The translations under genes and the position numbers were made by a program. Below, one piece after another: positions 60,060 to 64,000 of a DNA stretch of 64,000 bases. A model generated the notes under the pieces. The model was not told the origin of the DNA, searched no databases, and saw only the letters and a list, made by a program, of their open reading frames with translations. The DNA is from Paenibacillus solanacearum. Its GTDB lineage: Bacteria; Bacillota; Bacilli; Paenibacillales; NBRC-103111. Positions within the stretch are counted from its first letter, which is position 1. Each line of letters starts with the position of its first letter. Where the stretch lies: positions 62,001-126,000 of the forward strand of contig NZ_CAJVAS010000008.1 in assembly GCF_910593845.1 (NCBI RefSeq), read 5' to 3'.

Positions 60060-60320
60060 TTCGTCCGCATGGCAGGTTTGTTCTGTTTGCGGCGCGCGGC
60101 AAGCGGGCTGGAGCGGGGCCGGGGCAGCGAATCGGGTCGACCATCCATGTTCGGCAGATACAAGAGTATGGTATGATGGGGATGCGAGATTGCCGCAGAC
60201 TGCATGCCGGTAGAGAGCCCGGAATCTCGAATGAGCATGGACTTTTTACCTATTTTATGATATGAAAGAGAGTGACCGGGTTCTAGTGCAATCATTGCAG
60301 CAAATTAGGGGGTGCAGGCC

Positions 60321-60845
60321 ATGTCCCGGCGTTTTGTAATCGAAGCGGTGATGGTGGCCATCTACGGCGAATTGATGGCTCCGGCGCATCCTGTCGATTA
60401 TTTGATCCCATATACGACGATTATGGAATTATATGAGATGATGGAAAGCCCCGAACCGGTGATGCCGGAAGCGGAAGACGACGCGCATGTGAAGCAGAAG
60501 ATCAAGGAAATGATCGCCTTCTTCGACGAGTCGTTCAACAAGAAGAAGCTGGAAAAGGCGATTCAGGTGCCTTGGCGGATGAGCCCGCCGCTGCCGATCA
60601 ACGAGAACGTGACGTTCTATGTCGTCAATGCGGTGGAAAATGCGCAGTACGGCGAGCTGGTGGATCCGATCGAGACGGAGATGATCCTCACCTCGTTGAA
60701 GGAGCAGGCGCCCATCTTGACCGATCAGCTCGAGCTGATGGAGAAAATCATTCAAGCGGAAGTGCCGGTGCAAGTGTACGATGTGTACGATTTTGACTTT
60801 GCCGTAGAGCAGGGCATCTCGGCCGATGACTGGATTTCGCCGTAA
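60321..60845 (+). CDS. Hypothetical protein, 174 residues (Paenibacillus type)
   Basis: A 174-residue cytoplasmic acidic protein. SRRFVIEAVMVAIYGELMAP and PVDYLIPYTTIMELYEMM open it, and PWRMSPPLPINENVTFYVVN lies in the middle. Two segments with the word YGEL (residues about 15 and 110) suggest an internal duplication. Homologues are often labelled ADP-heptose synthase without support from the sequence. ATG 60321 with GGGGGTG is chosen over the GTG at 60312. Confidence 0.65.
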   Translation: MSRRFVIEAVMVAIYGELMAPAHPVDYLIPYTTIMELYEMMESPEPVMPEAEDDAHVKQKIKEMIAFFDESFNKKKLEKAIQVPWRMSPPLPINENVTFYVVNAVENAQYGELVDPIETEMILTSLKEQAPILTDQLELMEKIIQAEVPVQVYDVYDFDFAVEQGISADDWISP

Positions 60846-60954
60846 CGGAATATCCATAGCAAGCGGTGCAGCCTCTGCACGGCCCGCTGTCATGCAGCGC
60901 AGCCGGGGAGAGGCTTCATTGTGTCATTTCAACGAAAGCGGGAGGAACAGATAC

Positions 60955-61716
60955 ATGCATATTACAATCATCACGGGCGTTTCGCGCGGCATCGGCGAGG
61001 CGCTGGCCAAGCAGCTGCTGGGACCGGATCGCAAAGTGATCGGGATCGGCCGTTCGGATCATCCTGAGCTAGCGGATCTTGCCGGACAAGCCGGAGGGGC
61101 ATACATGTTTTACCCTTGCGATCTGAAGCAGGCGGATGCGGCGGAGGCTGTCATGGGACAAATATTCGGAGCGATTGCGCCGGATCAGGCGGCATCGGTT
61201 ACATTGCTGAACAATGCGGGGGTGCTGGAGCCCATCGGTCCGATTCAAGAGGCAAGCGTCAGCCAGTTGACCGACCATGTGCAGGTCAACCTGCTGGCTC
61301 CGATGGTGCTCATTGCGGCGTTCATTCGCCATACGAAAGGATGGAGCGTGCCGCGCACTGTCGTCAATATATCGTCTGGAGCGGCGAAGAAGCCATATGC
61401 CGGCTGGAGCGCTTATTGCGCCACAAAGGCGGGGCTGGATATGCTGACGCGCAGCATTGCCGCAGAGCAAGGCGAAGGGGAGCAGGCGGTGAAGCTGATT
61501 TCCATCGCGCCGGGCGTCGTGGATACTGGGATGCAGGAGATGATACGCAGCACGCCGAAGGAGAAGTTTCCCGACGTGGACCGGTTCATCGACTTGAAAC
61601 AAACCGCATCGCTGTACACGCCGGATGAAGCGGCGGACCGGATCGTTCGCTTTCTGGCCGGCGGACGGTTTCGTCAGGGCGACGTGCTCGATACGAGAGA
61701 GTTCGAGCTGGAATAA
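60955..61716 (+). CDS. SDR oxidoreductase, benzil-reductase-like (YueD type)
   Basis: A 253-residue SDR. Cofactor motif TGVSRGIG, Arg in GIGRSDHPE suggests NADPH preference, NNAGV, catalytic Ser in VNISSGAA and the pair YCATK. C-terminal block APGVVDTGMQEMIRST is shared with (S)-benzoin-forming benzil reductase YueD and sepiapterin-reductase-like enzymes. GGGAGG precedes the ATG. It is in a rightward run with the next two genes. Confidence 0.83.
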   Translation: MHITIITGVSRGIGEALAKQLLGPDRKVIGIGRSDHPELADLAGQAGGAYMFYPCDLKQADAAEAVMGQIFGAIAPDQAASVTLLNNAGVLEPIGPIQEASVSQLTDHVQVNLLAPMVLIAAFIRHTKGWSVPRTVVNISSGAAKKPYAGWSAYCATKAGLDMLTRSIAAEQGEGEQAVKLISIAPGVVDTGMQEMIRSTPKEKFPDVDRFIDLKQTASLYTPDEAADRIVRFLAGGRFRQGDVLDTREFELE

Positions 61717-61808
61717 TTCGGGGGCAGCGGCGGGGAAGCGCATGAAGCGGCCGTCCGCCGCTGCTCCATGCCGTCGGTGTGTTACCGACAATGATCAAGG
61801 GGTGGCCT

Positions 61809-62345
61809 ATGTTTGATCCGACGATATTCGATAATTTGAAGGTCGTTCTGGAAGGATGTCTATACGACCAGGATGCCGACGGGGAAGCGGCCGTCACGCG
61901 GCGCGAGGATTTGCTTGACCTGGCGGGGATGGGGCGAACGTTCCGGATGGAGATGCGGCTGCCGGATAGCCCGGTCAGCGCGGTCATCCAGCTCTCCGCA
62001 GCGCTTCCGGATTTTGCGGCCGAGCTGCGGGGGATCCGGCTGGCCGGAATGAAGCCGGGCGCAGCGCTTGAAATTGCGTACCGGATGCCGGAAAGCCCGG
62101 CGGATGCGAGAACCGATGCGGCGAGCGAGCTTCTGGCGAAGCTGTGGGGCGACGAAGATGCTGAGCTGCTGCAGGAACGGACGCAGCGCAGCAGCGGCGG
62201 CTCCGAAACGAGCCGGACGTTCCGGTTCATCGTTCGCTTCCGGCAAAAAATGGACGAAAGCCATTTGGAGGAGCTGGGGCCGCTTGCGGAGCATCTCATT
62301 GCCAGCTTGAAAGCCGTGGAAGAAGTATGGCATTCGCCTAAGTGA
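61809..62345 (+). CDS. Hypothetical protein, 178 residues
   Basis: A 178-residue soluble protein beginning MFDPTIFDNLKVVLEGCLYD. It has several beta strands followed by a C-terminal helix. No family recognised. AAGGGGTGG precedes the ATG; 61779 is an alternative start. The run with the SDR and GNAT genes suggests cotranscription. Confidence 0.6.
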   Translation: MFDPTIFDNLKVVLEGCLYDQDADGEAAVTRREDLLDLAGMGRTFRMEMRLPDSPVSAVIQLSAALPDFAAELRGIRLAGMKPGAALEIAYRMPESPADARTDAASELLAKLWGDEDAELLQERTQRSSGGSETSRTFRFIVRFRQKMDESHLEELGPLAEHLIASLKAVEEVWHSPK

Positions 62346-62370
62346 TATCGCATGGATACGGGGGATAGAC

Positions 62371-62928
62371 GTGGACGTTTTCATAACGAAGCTTAACGAA
62401 GACAACGTGAGTCAAATCCGGCCGATCGATGACAGCTTTCTCGTCGATTCGATCCTCATATTCACGCTGGCCGACCGGCAATACACCTATACGCTGGAGC
62501 CGATCGCGAGCTGCGAGAAACGCTATTCGGACGATCCATACGGCGATGCGGCAGACGGGAATTACGGCGACGATATGGAACATCCCGATCGGGCGATCTA
62601 TTTGGCCTTTGCGGACCGGCGGTTCGCCGGTCTCATCCAGTTGAAGCGGAATTGGAACAACTATGCGCTCGTCGAGGATATCAAGGTCGACCGGGCGTAC
62701 AGAAGGCATGGCATTGGGCGACGTCTGATCGAACAGGCCAAGCTATGGGCGGCCGCCGGTCACATGCCGGGCCTCATGCTGGAAACGCAAAACAATAACG
62801 TGAAAGCATGCCGATTTTATGAAAGCTGCGGCTTTGTTATCGGCGGGGTTGATTTCCATGTGTACAAAGGCATCGATCCGGACAGCGGGGAAGCGGCTGT
62901 ATATTGGTACTATTTTCTGAATGAATGA
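62371..62928 (+). CDS. satA: GNAT acetyltransferase, streptothricin-acetyltransferase-like
   Basis: A 185-residue GNAT enzyme. The acetyl-CoA block is VEDIKVDRAYRRHGIGRRLI, and LETQNNNVKACRFYESCGFVIGG is the standard C-terminal GNAT segment. The N-terminal block KRYSDDPYG with the later VYWYYFLNE is characteristic of SatA-type streptothricin acetyltransferases. The start is a GTG. It probably gives intrinsic streptothricin tolerance. Other GNAT substrates are possible. Confidence 0.75.
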   Translation: MDVFITKLNEDNVSQIRPIDDSFLVDSILIFTLADRQYTYTLEPIASCEKRYSDDPYGDAADGNYGDDMEHPDRAIYLAFADRRFAGLIQLKRNWNNYALVEDIKVDRAYRRHGIGRRLIEQAKLWAAAGHMPGLMLETQNNNVKACRFYESCGFVIGGVDFHVYKGIDPDSGEAAVYWYYFLNE

Positions 62929-62998
62929 GCCGGATGCCGATATGTATGTATTCCGAATCTTGGGAAGCTGGCGCGGCTTCCGCTGGGCGGCGTGCAGC

Positions 62999-64000
62999 TT
63001 AGCCGACGGCCGGACTGGCGGCCCGTTTCCACGCATCGAATTTGCGCTTGGCCGCGCCGCTATCGATCGCGTTGCGGGCGCGATAAATCCCTTCCTCGAT
63101 CGAGTCCACTTTCTCCCCGATCCACAGCCGGATGGCGCTGTTGAACAGCACGGCGTTCAAGCAAGGCAGTCCCGCTTCCCCGCGGAGCACGTCAATCGCC
63201 GCTTCGGCCTGATTCGCTGCAGTCCATTCCGTCTCGGGAGCCTCTACCTGCATTTCATACAGCTCGGGATTCAGCAGCATCAATTCGGTCCGCCCGGCAT
63301 CGATTACGTAGGCGCGCGACCGCTTATCGATCGGCAAATCCTCGGAGCCTTCGACGCCCTGGATGATGAGCGTGCGCCGTACGCCTAAATTCATGACGAG
63401 GCGGGCCATTTTTTCGAACACGGTTCCATGAAAGACGCCCACGGCCATGTACGCGCAATCGGAGAATCGCAGCAGCTTCTCCGCCGTATTGAAGACTGTG
63501 CGTAAATCCAGCTCTTCCCGAAGCCGGCGCAGGGCGCCGAGCGGCGGACACCATTCTTCCGTAGGAACGAACAACACACCGCCGGCCTTGGCTGCTTCCA
63601 CCCACCGGTTCGTCTGGACGCCGGCGGGAATGCCGAGCTGCCGGATCACATCTTCGAGCGTAACGCCACGCTTGGGAGGAAGCGCGGGGGAGGAATGAAG
63701 CGTAACCGGCAGCCCGCAGGAGGCGACCACGAAGGCCGACGGAAACGTGGCCATGAAGCTGCGCGTGCGGCCATCGTAAGGACCGGCGAAATCCATGCTG
63801 TCTTTCACAGGATGAATGTGCGAACGGCTGCGGAGGACGTCGATAAAGGCACGCAGCTCTTCTGACGATTCCATCTTGATGCGCTCCGCAAGCAGGAAAG
63901 CGCCGATCTGCGCATCCGTCGCCTCTCGATTGACAATCCATTCCGCCGCCTGCCGAGCCTCTTCGTATGACAAATCACGGGCTCCGCGTTTGCCTCGGCC
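62999..64000 (-). CDS. TrpD2-like anthranilate phosphoribosyltransferase family protein (5' end outside window)
   Basis: The frame has no stop up to the window edge at 64000, and the codons before the TTG at 63973 read GRGKRGARDLSYEEARQA, typical of the family, so the gene starts beyond the window. The visible part has the N-terminal helical domain (ATDAQIGAFLLAERIKMES) and a degenerate phosphoribosyltransferase domain (PYDGRTRSFMATFPSAFV, QLGIPAG, YMAVGVFHGTVFEKMA). The canonical GTGGD motif is absent (DFAGPYDG instead), so it is not a tryptophan-pathway TrpD; members such as YbiB bind nucleic acids. The last base is at 62999. Confidence 0.8.
   Translation of the reverse strand, partial: GRGKRGARDLSYEEARQAAEWIVNREATDAQIGAFLLAERIKMESSEELRAFIDVLRSRSHIHPVKDSMDFAGPYDGRTRSFMATFPSAFVVASCGLPVTLHSSPALPPKRGVTLEDVIRQLGIPAGVQTNRWVEAAKAGGVLFVPTEEWCPPLGALRRLREELDLRTVFNTAEKLLRFSDCAYMAVGVFHGTVFEKMARLVMNLGVRRTLIIQGVEGSEDLPIDKRSRAYVIDAGRTELMLLNPELYEMQVEAPETEWTAANQAEAAIDVLRGEAGLPCLNAVLFNSAIRLWIGEKVDSIEEGIYRARNAIDSGAAKRKFDAWKRAASPAVG

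Noticed and set aside
1..64000. CRISPR arrays, insertion sequences, rRNA, tRNA or a replication origin
   Set aside because: I saw no regularly spaced repeats, transposase, tRNA cloverleaf, rRNA stretch or DnaA-box cluster. Small or diverged cases could be missed by eye.

Overview
This window looks like chromosomal DNA from a G+C-rich, endospore-forming Firmicute of the Paenibacillaceae (Paenibacillus or Cohnella type). That is an inference from gene content: a Spo0E-like phosphatase, S-layer-homology repeats, a YpdA-type bacillithiol disulfide reductase, a YuaF-FloT flotillin pair, a YezD protein beside sulfate transport genes, strong purine-rich ribosome binding sites and many classical intrinsic terminators. 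I saw no rRNA, tRNA, CRISPR array, prophage or insertion sequence. Most of the window is ordinary chromosome in short operons.

Layout. 1-8 kb: the tail of a probable glycoside hydrolase, a Tat-exported beta-helix protein with tailspike-like ends, an AAC(3)-like acetyltransferase, a GT-D protein, a TrhA/hemolysin III protein and an unassigned protein. 8-9.8 kb: a cobW-zur zinc operon with a near-consensus promoter and a candidate Zur box. 9.8-15.2 kb: a six-gene sulfate uptake operon (sbp-cysT-cysW-cysA-hydrolase-yezD) behind a long structured leader. 15.3-17.8 kb: a polar amino acid ABC importer whose ATPase seems to start at CTG. 17.8-24.1 kb: an M20 amidohydrolase, three small genes (one Spo0E-like), an orphan PhnC-like ATPase, ypdA, a fucose mutarotase and a CitA-like citrate synthase. 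24.3-31.8 kb: a phosphodiester glycosidase, yuaF-floT with a candidate ECF (sigma-W type) promoter, two coupled sugar kinases, a polysaccharide deacetylase and udk. 31.9-38.7 kb: an SDR enzyme, an SLH protein, a uracil/xanthine permease, a DUF2264 protein and a methyltransferase.

38.6-41.8 kb: a sulfatase and a GntR/UTRA regulator whose promoters both carry a GTTATAAC palindrome at nearly the same place, a probable local regulatory circuit. 42.8-46.2 kb: a two-gene 2-oxoacid:ferredoxin oxidoreductase made of fused subunits, with two cre-like sites upstream. 46-54.7 kb: hypothetical genes, a deoxynucleoside kinase, a two-component system next to an NlpC/P60 hydrolase, an EamA transporter, a dioxygenase-HEAT fusion and an AraC regulator. 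55-59.3 kb: an operon of an EEP-family phosphohydrolase, a DegT aminotransferase, a Gfo/Idh dehydrogenase and a cytoplasmic ceramidase-like hydrolase. This is the best candidate here for an undescribed pathway, probably on an N-acylated amino-sugar or aminocyclitol compound. 59.5-64 kb: an A+T-richer GrpB-family gene, a benzil-reductase-like SDR, a streptothricin-acetyltransferase-like GNAT and the C-terminal part of a TrpD2-like protein.
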